Shown here piece by piece: positions 49,409 through 58,429 of a DNA stretch of 64,000 nucleotides (positions are counted from its first letter, which is position 1; every line of letters starts with the position of its first letter). The stretch is taken from assembly GCF_019972155.1 (NCBI RefSeq), contig NZ_BOVL01000022.1:349239-413238 (forward strand). Direction: 5' to 3'. The DNA comes from Bradyrhizobium sp. RD5-C2 (GTDB taxonomy: Bacteria; Pseudomonadota; Alphaproteobacteria; Rhizobiales; Xanthobacteraceae). The notes under the pieces were generated by a model, which was not told the origin of the DNA, ran no database searches, and saw nothing but the letters and a program-made list of their open reading frames with translations. A program made the position numbers and the translations under genes.

Positions 49409-52400
49409 CTAATGTGCCTCGTCCCAATTGTTTGCGGCGCGGGCGTCGACCTGCAGTGGCAGCGACAGGATCACGGCCGGGAACGGCGCGTCCTGCATCA
49501 CCTTCTGCACCACGGGCAGCGTCGCTGCGACCTCGTTGTCGGGTACCTCGAAGATCAGCTCGTCATGCACCTGCAGCAACATCTGCGCCGAGAGCTTCTT
49601 CTCGGCGAGCGCGTCCTCGACCCGGATCATGGCGCGGCGGATGATGTCGGCCGCGGTGCCCTGCAGGCGCGCGTTGATCGAGGCGCGTTCGTTGAAGGCG
49701 CGCACCGAGGCGTTGGACGCCTTGATATCCGGGTAGTACATCTTGCGGCCGAACAGTGTCGTCACATAGCCGTTGCGGCGGCAAGAGTCCTTGGTCTCGT
49801 CCATGTAGGCGCGGATGCCCGGGAAGCGCTCGAAATACTTCTTGATGTAGGCCGAGGCTTCCTCGCGCGCGATGCCGAGCTGGTTGGCGAGGCCGAACGC
49901 CGAGATGCCGTAGATGATGCCGAAATTGATCGCCTTGGCGCGGCGGCGCACCTCGCTCGGCATGTCCTTGATCGGCACGCCGAACATTTCGGAGGCCGTC
50001 ATGGCGTGAATGTCGAGCCCGTCGCGAAACGCCTGGCGCAGCACCGGCACGTCGGCGATCTCGGCGAGCAGCCGCAGTTCGATCTGCGAATAATCGGCCG
50101 ACACCAGCTTGTGGCCCGGTGTTGCAATGAAGGCGCGGCGAATCTTGCGGCCGTCCTCGGTACGAACCGGGATGTTCTGCAGGTTCGGCTCGTTCGACGA
50201 CAACCGGCCCGTCGTGGTCGCAGCGAGTGCGTAAGTCGTATGCACGCGGTGGGTCTGCGGGTTGACGTAGTTCGGCAGCGCGTCGGTGTAGGTCGATTTC
50301 AGCTTCGAGACCTGGCGCCATTCCAGGATCTTCTTCGGGAAGTCGTGGCCCTGCTCGGCGAGATCGTCGAGCACCTGCGCGGTGGTCGACCAGGCACCGG
50401 TCTTGGTCTTGGTGCCGCCGGGCAATCCCATCTTGCCGAAGATGATGTCGCCGATCTGCTTCGGGCTGCCGACATTGACCGGCTCGCCGGCGATCTCCTG
50501 GATCTCGGCCTCGACGCGCGCCGCGGTCTGGGCAAAATCGCCCGACAGCCGCGACAGCACCTGGCGGTCGATCGAGATGCCGCGACGCTCCATCCGCGCC
50601 AGCACCGAGACCAGCGGCCGCTCCAGCGTCTCGTAGACCGTCGTCATCCGCTCGGCGACGAGGCGCGGCTTCAGCACCCGCCACAGCCGCAGGATCAGGT
50701 CGGCGCTTTCGGCCGCATATTCGGTGGCCTTGTCGATCGTGACCTGATCGAAAGTCAGCTTGCCCTTGCCGCTGCCGACGAGGCCGCCGTAGCTGACGAC
50801 GGCATGCCCGAACCAGCGCTCGGCGAGCGCCTCCAGCGCGTGCGAGCCGCGGCCCGCATCGAGCGCGTAGGACATCAGCTGCGCGTCATCGATGTTGCGC
50901 AGCGTGACGCCGTGCTGCGCCAAGGTCACCGAGGTGAACTTGACGTTGAAGCCGACCTTCTGGATGCCGGCGGACTCCAGCAGCGGCTTCAAGGCCTTCA
51001 GTGCATCGGCGGTCTTGATCTGGCCGGGTGCGAGGCCGGCATCGAACAGCCCGGCGCCGCCGCCAGGCTCTCGGTGGCTGAGCGGGATGTAGCAGGCATC
51101 GTTCGGCGCCACGGCGAGCGCCAGTCCCGACAGCTCGGCCTGCATCGGATCGATCGATTCCGACATCGCCTCGATCGCGATGTAGCCGGTGTCGTGTGCG
51201 CGCGCGATAAAGGCGTTGAGCTGATCGAGACTGCCGATCGCCTGGTAGGCCTTGCGATCGAAGCCGGTCTTGCGGATCGCTTCGCCGCGGGCCTCGGCCA
51301 GCGCTGCCGGCGTGCCCTTCAGGCTGGAGTTCTTGTCGTCGCGTGCACCGGTCGGCTTGGCCTTCGCAGGTGGTGCCGCGGCCGATGTCGGAGCGTCTCC
51401 CGGTGCCGGCGTCACGTCCGACGGCGGCAGCGGCGAGAACACGCTGGCGCCGCTCTTGTTGCCGGGATCGGCATCGACATTGGCCGGGTCGATCTGCGCA
51501 TAGTCGGCGACGCGGCGGGTGAGGGTGGAGAACTCCATCGCTTTGAGGAAGGCGACCAGCCGGCGCGAGTCGGGCTCGTGCACCGCGAGGTCGTCGAGCG
51601 GCACCTCGAGATCGACCTTGTCGTCGAGCAGCACGAGCTGGCGCGAGATGCGCGCCTTCTCGGCGTTCTCCAGCAGCGCCTCGCGCCGCTTCGGCTGCTT
51701 GATCTCGCCGGCGCGGAACAAGAGCTGATCGAGATCGCCATACTCGATGATCAGCTGGGCTGCGGTCTTGATGCCGATGCCGGGCACACCGGGCACGTTG
51801 TCGGTGGAATCGCCGGCCAAGGCCTGCACCTCGACCACCTTCTCCGGCGGCACGCCGAATTTCTCGATCACCTCGTCGCGGCCGATGCGGCGATCCTTCA
51901 TCGTGTCGTACATCACGACCTTGTCGTTGACGAGCTGCATCAGATCCTTGTCCGATGACACGATCGTCGTGGTCGCGCCGCGCTCGGTAGCGAGCCGCGC
52001 ATAGGTCGCGATCAGATCGTCGGCCTCGAAGCCGGCCTGCTCGAGGCAGGGCAGCTCGAAGGCGCGCACCGCCTCGCGGATCAGCGCGAATTGCGGGATC
52101 AGATCGTCGGGCGCCGGCGGCCGGTGCGCCTTGTAATCGGGATAGAGCTTGTTGCGGAACGTGATTTCCGACTTGTCGAAGATGATCGCCAGATGGGTCG
52201 GCCGGTGGTCCTCCGGCATGTCGCGCAACAGTTTCCACAGCATGTTGCAGAAGCCGAGCACGGCATTGACCTGCAGCCCGTCGGACTTGCGGTTCAGCGG
52301 CGGCAGCGCGTGATAGGCGCGGAAGATGTAGCCCGAACCATCGACCAGGAAGACGTGGTCGCCCTTCGCCGCAGGCTTGGCGGCGACGGGCTTGGCTGCG

Positions 52401-52447
52401 GTCTTCGGGGCTGATTTGGCGGGGTCTTGGGAGGCTGTTTTCGGCAT
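49409..52447 (-). CDS. polA: DNA polymerase I with degenerate 3'-5' exonuclease domain
   Basis: Fills gaps and removes RNA primers in replication and repair. 1012 residues. The 5' nuclease (about 30-320: VDGSGYIFRAYHALPP, GDSTDNVPGVPGIG) is intact, followed by a Pro/Ala/Lys-rich linker (about 340-385). The 3'-5' exonuclease fold (about 402-590) has lost its metal ligands: E. coli Asp355 and Glu357 are Glu426 and Met428, Asp424 is Thr505 and Asp501 is Ser581. The polymerase domain is intact (DYSQIELR, RRAKAINFGIIYG, VHDELIFEV). The enzyme should therefore lack proofreading, as in Taq polymerase. N-terminus has a short basic extension (about 28 residues). Confidence 0.96.
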   Translation of the reverse strand: MPKTASQDPAKSAPKTAAKPVAAKPAAKGDHVFLVDGSGYIFRAYHALPPLNRKSDGLQVNAVLGFCNMLWKLLRDMPEDHRPTHLAIIFDKSEITFRNKLYPDYKAHRPPAPDDLIPQFALIREAVRAFELPCLEQAGFEADDLIATYARLATERGATTTIVSSDKDLMQLVNDKVVMYDTMKDRRIGRDEVIEKFGVPPEKVVEVQALAGDSTDNVPGVPGIGIKTAAQLIIEYGDLDQLLFRAGEIKQPKRREALLENAEKARISRQLVLLDDKVDLEVPLDDLAVHEPDSRRLVAFLKAMEFSTLTRRVADYAQIDPANVDADPGNKSGASVFSPLPPSDVTPAPGDAPTSAAAPPAKAKPTGARDDKNSSLKGTPAALAEARGEAIRKTGFDRKAYQAIGSLDQLNAFIARAHDTGYIAIEAMSESIDPMQAELSGLALAVAPNDACYIPLSHREPGGGAGLFDAGLAPGQIKTADALKALKPLLESAGIQKVGFNVKFTSVTLAQHGVTLRNIDDAQLMSYALDAGRGSHALEALAERWFGHAVVSYGGLVGSGKGKLTFDQVTIDKATEYAAESADLILRLWRVLKPRLVAERMTTVYETLERPLVSVLARMERRGISIDRQVLSRLSGDFAQTAARVEAEIQEIAGEPVNVGSPKQIGDIIFGKMGLPGGTKTKTGAWSTTAQVLDDLAEQGHDFPKKILEWRQVSKLKSTYTDALPNYVNPQTHRVHTTYALAATTTGRLSSNEPNLQNIPVRTEDGRKIRRAFIATPGHKLVSADYSQIELRLLAEIADVPVLRQAFRDGLDIHAMTASEMFGVPIKDMPSEVRRRAKAINFGIIYGISAFGLANQLGIAREEASAYIKKYFERFPGIRAYMDETKDSCRRNGYVTTLFGRKMYYPDIKASNASVRAFNERASINARLQGTAADIIRRAMIRVEDALAEKKLSAQMLLQVHDELIFEVPDNEVAATLPVVQKVMQDAPFPAVILSLPLQVDARAANNWDEAH

Positions 52448-52556
52448 GGCCGAAACTTAGGGATTTTTGCGCGGATTGACAGCCTTACATGTGTGGATTC
52501 CGGGTGTGCCGCACAGCCAAATCGATAAATTCGAGGATGATATGCAGAGCATAGTC

Positions 52557-52689
52557 CCGTCATCCTGAGGAGCCTGCGAAGCAGGCGTCTCGAAGGATCG
52601 ACGGCCACCACCGGGCCGTGCATCCTTCGAGACGCCGCTGCGCGGCTCCTCCAGCGACAAAGGCGAAGCCTTTGCGCGGGGACGACGGG
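52557..52689. repeat. Family B palindromic repeat, copy 3 (longer)
   Basis: Starts CCGTCATCCTGAGGAGCCTG; contains GTCTCGAAGGATCGACGG and CCGTGCATCCTTCGAGACGC; ends GGGGACGACGGG after an inserted AAAGGCGAAGCCTTTGCGC hairpin. Lies between the polA start and the stop of the response regulator gene. Confidence 0.82.
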
Positions 52690-52716
52690 AACAGCGCCAG
52701 GACGACGCCGAGAAGG

Positions 52717-53454
52717 CTACGCCTTATCCCCGGTCGGCGAGAACAGGTAGCCACCGCCGCGGATGGTCCGGATCACCGACGGCTTGGTCGGGTCGAATTC
52801 GATCTTGCGGCGGATGCGCATGATGCGCAGGTCGACGGCGCGGTCGAAGGCTTCCGCGTCGCGCGCATTGGCGAGTTCCAGCAGCCGCTCGCGCGACAGC
52901 ACGCGCTTCGGATTGGCCGCGAACACCTTGAGCAGGCCGAATTCGGAGGCGGTCAGCGGGTGCTCATTGCCCTCGTCGTCGCGCAGCGCCTGGGCCTCGA
53001 GATCGAGCCATTTGGTGCCGAACCGCACCAGCTGCTCCTTTTCGGCCTTGGCGCTCGCCGGTTCCGGTGCAGCTGATTTCGCGGGGCCGCTCCGCCGCAG
53101 CACCGAGCGGATGCGCGCCATCAGCTCGCGCAGTTCGCAGGGTTTGGCCACGTAATCGTCGGCGCCGAGCTCGAGCCCGACGACACGGTCGATCGGGCTG
53201 GCAGTAGCTGTCAGCATGATGACGGGGACGTTGATCTTGCTCTTGAGGTCGCGAATGATCGACAGGCCATCTTCCTCGGGCATATTGAGGTCCAGCACCA
53301 CGAGATCGGGCGTGCTGCTCTCGATCTCCTTGCGCAGGCTCTTGCCGCCATCGCACAGCGTCACGCCGAAACCGTGCATCTTGAGGTAATCGCCGACCAT
53401 CTCGCGGGCCGGCGCCTCATCGTCGACGATGAAGATATGCGGGTTCTGGTTCAT
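52717..53454 (-). CDS. OmpR-family response regulator (end of a signalling operon)
   Basis: 245 residues: receiver domain (acidic pocket VDDE, phospho-acceptor Asp55 in LVVLDLNMP, Lys in VAKPCE), a short Ala/Pro linker, and a winged-helix DNA-binding domain (LTASEFGLLKVFAANPKRVLSRERLL in part, VDLRIMRIRRKIE). Its start overlaps the stop of the REC-DUF3369 kinase by 4 bp (ATGA), so the two are coupled. It is the likely output of the four-gene system at 52.7-58.2 kb and candidate binder of the inverted repeat at 58347-58395. Confidence 0.94.
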   Translation of the reverse strand: MNQNPHIFIVDDEAPAREMVGDYLKMHGFGVTLCDGGKSLRKEIESSTPDLVVLDLNMPEEDGLSIIRDLKSKINVPVIMLTATASPIDRVVGLELGADDYVAKPCELRELMARIRSVLRRSGPAKSAAPEPASAKAEKEQLVRFGTKWLDLEAQALRDDEGNEHPLTASEFGLLKVFAANPKRVLSRERLLELANARDAEAFDRAVDLRIMRIRRKIEFDPTKPSVIRTIRGGGYLFSPTGDKA

Positions 53455-55199
53455 GATGTCTCTGTCGCCGGCAGTGTAACCGTAAAGGTCGACCCCTGTC
53501 CGGGGCCCGGGCTCTGTGCGGTCACATGGCCGCCATGCATGTCGATGATGCGCTTGACGATGGAAAGGCCGAGCCCGGTCGAGCTCTCGCCCGCGGTCGG
53601 CTTGGCCGACAGCCGCTGGAACCGGCCGAACAGCCGGCCGAGATCCTCGGGGCTGAGGCCGGGGCCCTGGTCGGCGATCCGGATCACGGTGTCTTCGCCC
53701 TCATGGCTGACCGTGACCGTGATCTTGCCGCCGATCGGCGAGTACTTGATGGCGTTGCTGACCAAATTGTCGATCGCCTCGCGAATCCGGTCGGAGTCGC
53801 ACATCGTGACGAAGTGCTGCGGTCCTGAGACGGAGATGCTCTGCTGCTTGTTGACGGCCGAGGGCAAATTGGCCTCGGTGACCTCGTTGACGAGGGCCGC
53901 GATGTCGACCGGCTCGCGGCGGATGGTGATGTCGAAGGCGTCGGCCATCGCATCCGAGATCAAATGGTCGACCATCGAGGTCAGCCGCTTGGTGGCGTCC
54001 CTGATGTGCTCGACCTGGGAGGTGACGCTTTCCTTCGGCGAGCCGGCGCCGATCAATTCGGTCAGCATCTCGGTACGGCCGAGGATCACGCCGAGCGGAT
54101 TCTTCAGATCGTGGGCGACGGTGCCGAGGATTTCGTTCTTGAAGCCGTTGGCGCGCTGCAGCCGCAGCCATTGCGCCGACAGCCGCCGGTTGGCCTGCAT
54201 CAGTGCGCGGGTGCGCTGCGCGACGCGGTCCTCGAGCTGGCTGTTGGCCTCGTGAAGCTGCTGGTAGAGGATCACGTTGTCGAACGCGATCGACAGCCGG
54301 CTCGAGAAGATCTCGACCAGCGCGCGGTCGGTGTCGGAGAGTTGGCGCTCGGCCTGCAGCAGCACCACGACCTCGCGGCCGCTGCCGGTGCGCGAATAGA
54401 GCACGCTGCGGTGGTCGGCGAACTCGTTCTTGCGGCGCTGGAAGGCTTCTTCCACCATGTGCCGCAGGTCGGGATCGAGCGCCTTCGAGGACGTCGTGCC
54501 GATGAAGCGGCTGTAGCAGCCCGAGCAGGCCAGCACAGAGAAATCGGCGGCGGCCGAATTGCCGTCGTCGCGCAGCACCAGAATGCCGGCGCAATCGACA
54601 TTGAGCAGCGAGGCGAGTTGCGTCAGCACGCCCTCGGCCAGCCGCTGCATCGACTTGAAGTCGTACAGCGTCGAAGCCGCGTCGATGATGATCTCGAGGC
54701 CGCGCCTGGTCTGCACCATGCGCTCGAGCTGCTGGTAGCTGCGCAGCGCCGCGGTCAGCGAGGTGAACAGCTTGTCGGCGGTGAGCTCGGTCTTCGCCTT
54801 GTAGTCGTTGATGTCGTATTGCACGATGACACGCCGCTCCGGCGCCTGGCCGGGCTGGCCGGTGCGCAGGATGATGCGGACGGTCTCGTTCTTGATCTCG
54901 TTGCGGATGTATTCGACGAGCTCGAGGCCGGCGACGTCGGTCTCCATGATGACGTCGAGCAGCACGGCTGCGATGTCGGGGTTGTCCCGCATCACCGTGC
55001 GGCCTTCAGCCGCAGAGTAGGCCGACAGGATCTCCAGCGTCGCGCCGTTCAGATTGTAGTCGCTGAGCGCAAAACGGGTGCCTTCGTGGACAGCGTGATC
55101 GTCGTCGATCACGGCGATCTTCCATTTCCGTACCGGCGAGTCCTCCGGGGGGCTCTCGGTGTCGTCGATCAGTTGGAGGACATCGTCCTGTTCGGCCAT
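53451..55199 (-). CDS. REC-DUF3369-histidine kinase (soluble hybrid)
   Basis: A 582-residue cytoplasmic protein. Receiver domain (about 25-150, phospho-acceptor Asp82 in AVLLDVIM), then DUF3369, a GAF-like sensory domain (about 150-315, ASTLYDFKSMQRLAEGVLTQ). A coiled linker leads to HisKA with His363 (TVAHDLKNPLG) and HATPase_c (NLVSNAIKYSP, DQGPGL, STGLGLSIV). The N-terminal receiver suggests that it takes phosphate from the upstream membrane kinase and relays the signal. It overlaps the upstream gene by 31 bp and the downstream regulator by 4 bp, a tight operon. Confidence 0.93.
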   Translation of the reverse strand: MAEQDDVLQLIDDTESPPEDSPVRKWKIAVIDDDHAVHEGTRFALSDYNLNGATLEILSAYSAAEGRTVMRDNPDIAAVLLDVIMETDVAGLELVEYIRNEIKNETVRIILRTGQPGQAPERRVIVQYDINDYKAKTELTADKLFTSLTAALRSYQQLERMVQTRRGLEIIIDAASTLYDFKSMQRLAEGVLTQLASLLNVDCAGILVLRDDGNSAAADFSVLACSGCYSRFIGTTSSKALDPDLRHMVEEAFQRRKNEFADHRSVLYSRTGSGREVVVLLQAERQLSDTDRALVEIFSSRLSIAFDNVILYQQLHEANSQLEDRVAQRTRALMQANRRLSAQWLRLQRANGFKNEILGTVAHDLKNPLGVILGRTEMLTELIGAGSPKESVTSQVEHIRDATKRLTSMVDHLISDAMADAFDITIRREPVDIAALVNEVTEANLPSAVNKQQSISVSGPQHFVTMCDSDRIREAIDNLVSNAIKYSPIGGKITVTVSHEGEDTVIRIADQGPGLSPEDLGRLFGRFQRLSAKPTAGESSTGLGLSIVKRIIDMHGGHVTAQSPGPGQGSTFTVTLPATETS

Positions 55200-57250
55200 T
55201 GACTGGTTCCGTCGGCTGCTGCGTCAGTGATCGTGGGCTCACCCTTGGCGATCCTGGGCATGATAATGCGAAAAGTGGTGCCTTGTCCTACCCTTGACTC
55301 CAGCATCATGCGTCCGCCGAGTTGCTGGGTGACGAGGTTATAGACGATATGGAGGCCGAGGCCCGTACCACCTTCGTTGCGGCGCGTCGTAAAGAACGGG
55401 TCGAACGCCTGCCGCTGCACGTCCGGCGTCATGCCAGCCCCGTCGTCCGCGAAGATGATCTCGACGTCGTCAGCGCCGCGGCCACGCGCCGAGATCGCGA
55501 TGTTGCCGGAGCGGCCGTTGGCGAAGGCATGATTGACAGCGTTGAGGAAAAGATTGGTTAAGATCTGCCCATAGGCGCCGGGATAGCCGTCGATCAGGAG
55601 CCCGTCGGGCACATCGACGGACAGCGCGATGGCGGCCTTCTTCAGCACCGGCCGCAGGCTCGCCACGATCTGGTCGGTCGCTTCGCTCAAGGCAAACTGG
55701 CGGCGTTCGGCATGCGATCGATCGACCGCGACCTGCTTGAACGACTGGATCAGTTCGCCGGCGCGCTGCAGGTTGGAGACCAGTTGTTGCGATGCGTCAC
55801 GCGAGGCGCGCACGAATTCGTCGAGCTTGGAGCGGCGCAGCGGCTCGGTCTTCAGATCGTTCTCGAACATCTCGCTGCGGCGGGCAAAGCTCGAGGCGAC
55901 CGTCAGGCTGATGCCGATCGGATTGTTGACCTCGTGGGCGACGCCCGCGACGAGGCCGCCGAGCGCAGCGAGGCGCTCGGCATCGATCAGGTTTTGCTGG
56001 GCGGCGTTGAGCTCGAGCAGCGCGCTCTCGGCCTTCTCCTTGGCGGTGCGCAGCTCGTCCTCGGTCTTGCGCTTGGCGATGGCGTTTTCGCGGAACACCT
56101 CGACCGCACGCGCCATGGCGCCGACCTCGTCCTTGGCCGAGGTGCCCTGCACCGGCCGGTCGAGGTCGCCCGAGGTGATGGTGCGCATCGCGGCCATGAT
56201 CTGCGCCAGCGGCAGCCGGATCGACAATGCGATCATGACGCCGGCCGACATGATGACGCCGAGGAAGATCACGGCGATCGACAGCACCCGGCGCGAGATC
56301 GACGTCAGCGTCCTGTCGAAGGTCTCCTGCGCCTTCTGTTCGCGCTGGCGCATCTTCACCGAGAGATCGTCGATCGCGCCGATCGCGTCGGCCTGGCTGG
56401 CGTCGATCGAGTTGCGCAACAGATCGGTGCGGTTGGTGAGCTGTTCGCTGAGCTTGCCGAGCCCGTCGCGCAGCTCGGCGGTCTTGACCTTGAGCCGCGC
56501 CAACGCCATGCGCTGCAGATCGTTCTCGGCCATATCGGTCATGACGGGGATCGTCTTCTCGATCGTATCGATGTTGCGGCGGGCTTCCTCGGCCGACGAG
56601 GAGGCCAGCGAGAGATAGTAGGCGTTGGCGGCGACCAAAAGCGAGGTGAAGGCTTCGCGCGACTTGCCGAGCGCGGGCCAGATCAGCGCGTCGCGATGGC
56701 CGGTGGCGCCCTCGATGATCGAATAGAGCCCGGCCATGTCCCTGGTCGGCGTCAGCACCTCTTCGTCATAGGTCTTGGAGATCTTGGTCTGCACGGTGCG
56801 CAATTCACCGAAGCCGTCGAGGAAGCGGCTGGTGACGCGCTCGAGCTGCTCGACCGAGCCCGACAGCATCGGGTCGGTCGAGGCCCGGTTGGTCAGCGTG
56901 CCGAGCACGGCTTCGCGCAGCAGCAGGATTTCCGCGAACAGGTCCGGGCTCGGCTGGTTGATGTAGCGATGGATCAGGTTCTGCAGACGGCTGGTCTCGC
57001 TTTCGAGCTTGGCCAGGATCTTGTCGGATTCACGGACCTGGCGGACATCGTCCCAGGCTGAGCCGAGCACCTTCGCGCCGTTCCAGATCAGCACCGCGAG
57101 CACGATCACGACCGCGGAATTGAGCAGCGCGATCGAAAGAATGCGCCAGCGGATAGGCACCGCACGCAGGAGCTGGACGATGCGGAAACGGCCCTGCGGC
57201 CCAAAGGCCGCCCGCCGTCGCTTCGTCCCGTCCTGTTTGGGCGCGTCCAA
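55169..57250 (-). CDS. Membrane sensor histidine kinase with large periplasmic helical domain
   Basis: 693 residues. TM1 at about residues 35-56, a long (about 265-residue) helical periplasmic domain without a named family, TM2 at about 322-342, and HAMP (LPLAQIMAAMRTITSGDLDRP). A coiled coil and a HisKA with His439 (GVAHEVNNPIG) follow, then HATPase_c (NLFLNAVNHAF, DDGAGM, GGTGLGLHIV). TTG 57250 is the only plausible start; the spacing from the dctP stop is 7 bp. The adjacent orphan binding protein probably docks on its periplasmic domain. Confidence 0.9.
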   Translation of the reverse strand: MDAPKQDGTKRRRAAFGPQGRFRIVQLLRAVPIRWRILSIALLNSAVVIVLAVLIWNGAKVLGSAWDDVRQVRESDKILAKLESETSRLQNLIHRYINQPSPDLFAEILLLREAVLGTLTNRASTDPMLSGSVEQLERVTSRFLDGFGELRTVQTKISKTYDEEVLTPTRDMAGLYSIIEGATGHRDALIWPALGKSREAFTSLLVAANAYYLSLASSSAEEARRNIDTIEKTIPVMTDMAENDLQRMALARLKVKTAELRDGLGKLSEQLTNRTDLLRNSIDASQADAIGAIDDLSVKMRQREQKAQETFDRTLTSISRRVLSIAVIFLGVIMSAGVMIALSIRLPLAQIMAAMRTITSGDLDRPVQGTSAKDEVGAMARAVEVFRENAIAKRKTEDELRTAKEKAESALLELNAAQQNLIDAERLAALGGLVAGVAHEVNNPIGISLTVASSFARRSEMFENDLKTEPLRRSKLDEFVRASRDASQQLVSNLQRAGELIQSFKQVAVDRSHAERRQFALSEATDQIVASLRPVLKKAAIALSVDVPDGLLIDGYPGAYGQILTNLFLNAVNHAFANGRSGNIAISARGRGADDVEIIFADDGAGMTPDVQRQAFDPFFTTRRNEGGTGLGLHIVYNLVTQQLGGRMMLESRVGQGTTFRIIMPRIAKGEPTITDAAADGTSQWPNRTMSSN

Positions 57251-57257
57251 GATCCGG

Positions 57258-58247
57258 TCACTCCATATTGCGGATGCGTTCGATCAGCGCTGATATCGCC
57301 GGATCGCGCTCCGCCTTGGCATAGATGCCGGCCACCGCTGCCTCGAACGGCTTGCGGTCGAAATCGGTCACGACCTTGACGCCCGCCAGCTCCGCCTGCT
57401 TGCGCGAGCGCTCCTCGAGCTCCCGCCACTTCTCGCGCATGTAGAGGCTGGAGCGCTGCGCGGCTTCGCGGAAGATGATCTGTTCATCCGGCGTGAGGCT
57501 GGCCCAGGCCTTGCGCGACATCACCAGCACTTCGGGGCTCACGGTGTGCTGGGTCAGGGTGTAGTAGCCGGCGTATTTGTAGTGGCCGGTGGTGACGAAG
57601 GACGGCCAGTTGTTCTCCGCGCCGTCGATCAGCCGGTTGGCGAGCCCGGTCAGCACCTGGCCGTAGGCCATCTGGATCGGCTGGGCACCAAGCGCGTGGA
57701 TCATGTCCGACATCTGCTCGGATTGCTGCACCCGCAGCCGCAGCCCCTTGAGATCGTCGAGCGAACGCACCGGGTGGACGCTGTTGTAGATCGAGCGGGC
57801 GCCGGAATCGTAGAAGGTCAGCCCGACGAAGCCGTGGGCCTCGAGGCTGTTCAGGATGTCGTTGCCGATCGGTCCATCCAGCACATGCTGCAGGTGCTCA
57901 AGGGATCGAAACAGGAACGGCATCGCCAGCACGTTCACGGAAGGCACCATGGTTCCGATCAGCGCGACATTGGTCCGGTTCAGATCGATGGCGCCGGCCC
58001 GGGTCTGCTCCAGCGTCTCCTTTTCCTCGCCGAGTTGGCGGGAATGGAAGACCACGATGTGGTGCCGGCCGCCGGTGCGTTCGGCGATCAGCCGGTCCAT
58101 GTAATTCAGCGCCTGGACCGTCGGATAGTCCTCATTCTGGGTATCGGCGGTGCGGAATTCGCGCGCAAAAGCGCTCGTCGAGACCGCTGTGCATAACAGC
58201 GCGACGGCAAGCGTTATTGTCCGCGAAAGGCCGGCGCGGCGGTACAC
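57258..58247 (-). CDS. DctP-type TRAP solute-binding protein, without transporter partners
   Basis: A 329-residue periplasmic protein with a signal peptide (TLAVALLCTAVSTSAFA). TRAP/DctP family blocks: FHSRQLGEEKETLEQTRAGAIDL (split), GLRLRVQQSEQMSDMIHALGAQPIQMAYGQ (split; the substrate-binding arginine region), and ALTGLANRLIDGAENN-like VLTGLANRLIDGAENNW. There is no dctQ or dctM in the window; instead it heads an operon with two kinases and a response regulator, so its role is probably sensing rather than uptake. The start is GTG 58247, preceded by GGGGAA. Ligand is likely an organic acid. Confidence 0.92.
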   Translation of the reverse strand: MYRRAGLSRTITLAVALLCTAVSTSAFAREFRTADTQNEDYPTVQALNYMDRLIAERTGGRHHIVVFHSRQLGEEKETLEQTRAGAIDLNRTNVALIGTMVPSVNVLAMPFLFRSLEHLQHVLDGPIGNDILNSLEAHGFVGLTFYDSGARSIYNSVHPVRSLDDLKGLRLRVQQSEQMSDMIHALGAQPIQMAYGQVLTGLANRLIDGAENNWPSFVTTGHYKYAGYYTLTQHTVSPEVLVMSRKAWASLTPDEQIIFREAAQRSSLYMREKWRELEERSRKQAELAGVKVVTDFDRKPFEAAVAGIYAKAERDPAISALIERIRNME

Positions 58248-58346
58248 TGGTTACAATTCCCCTTGTGATTTGTGTCCAGGGCGGGAGCAAAAGGTTCAAC
58301 GCTTTTAGCAGAATGGCAGTGGTTCGCCCATCGGCCAAACGCTAGA

Positions 58347-58395
58347 ACGGCGCTGCAACCTGCGGTGTCGATTGAATTTACGGTTGTAGCGCCGT
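58347..58395. promoter_or_regulatory. 14-bp inverted repeat between divergent dctP and ugpB-like genes
   Basis: ACGGCGCTGCAACC (58347-58360) and the inverse GGTTGTAGCGCCGT (58382-58395) match at 13 of 14 positions across a 21-bp spacer. It occupies the centre of the 182-bp divergent intergenic region, as expected for a shared operator. Seen directly; the binding protein is inferred. Confidence 0.55.
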
Positions 58396-58429
58396 ATGAC
58401 CGCGTGTTGGCATCCGGGAACGACTCGTT

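Noticed and set aside
52557..52689. Family B repeats as CRISPR or tRNA-like structures
   Set aside because: Copies are singletons 8-20 kb apart with palindromic arms; there is no repeat-spacer array and no cloverleaf.
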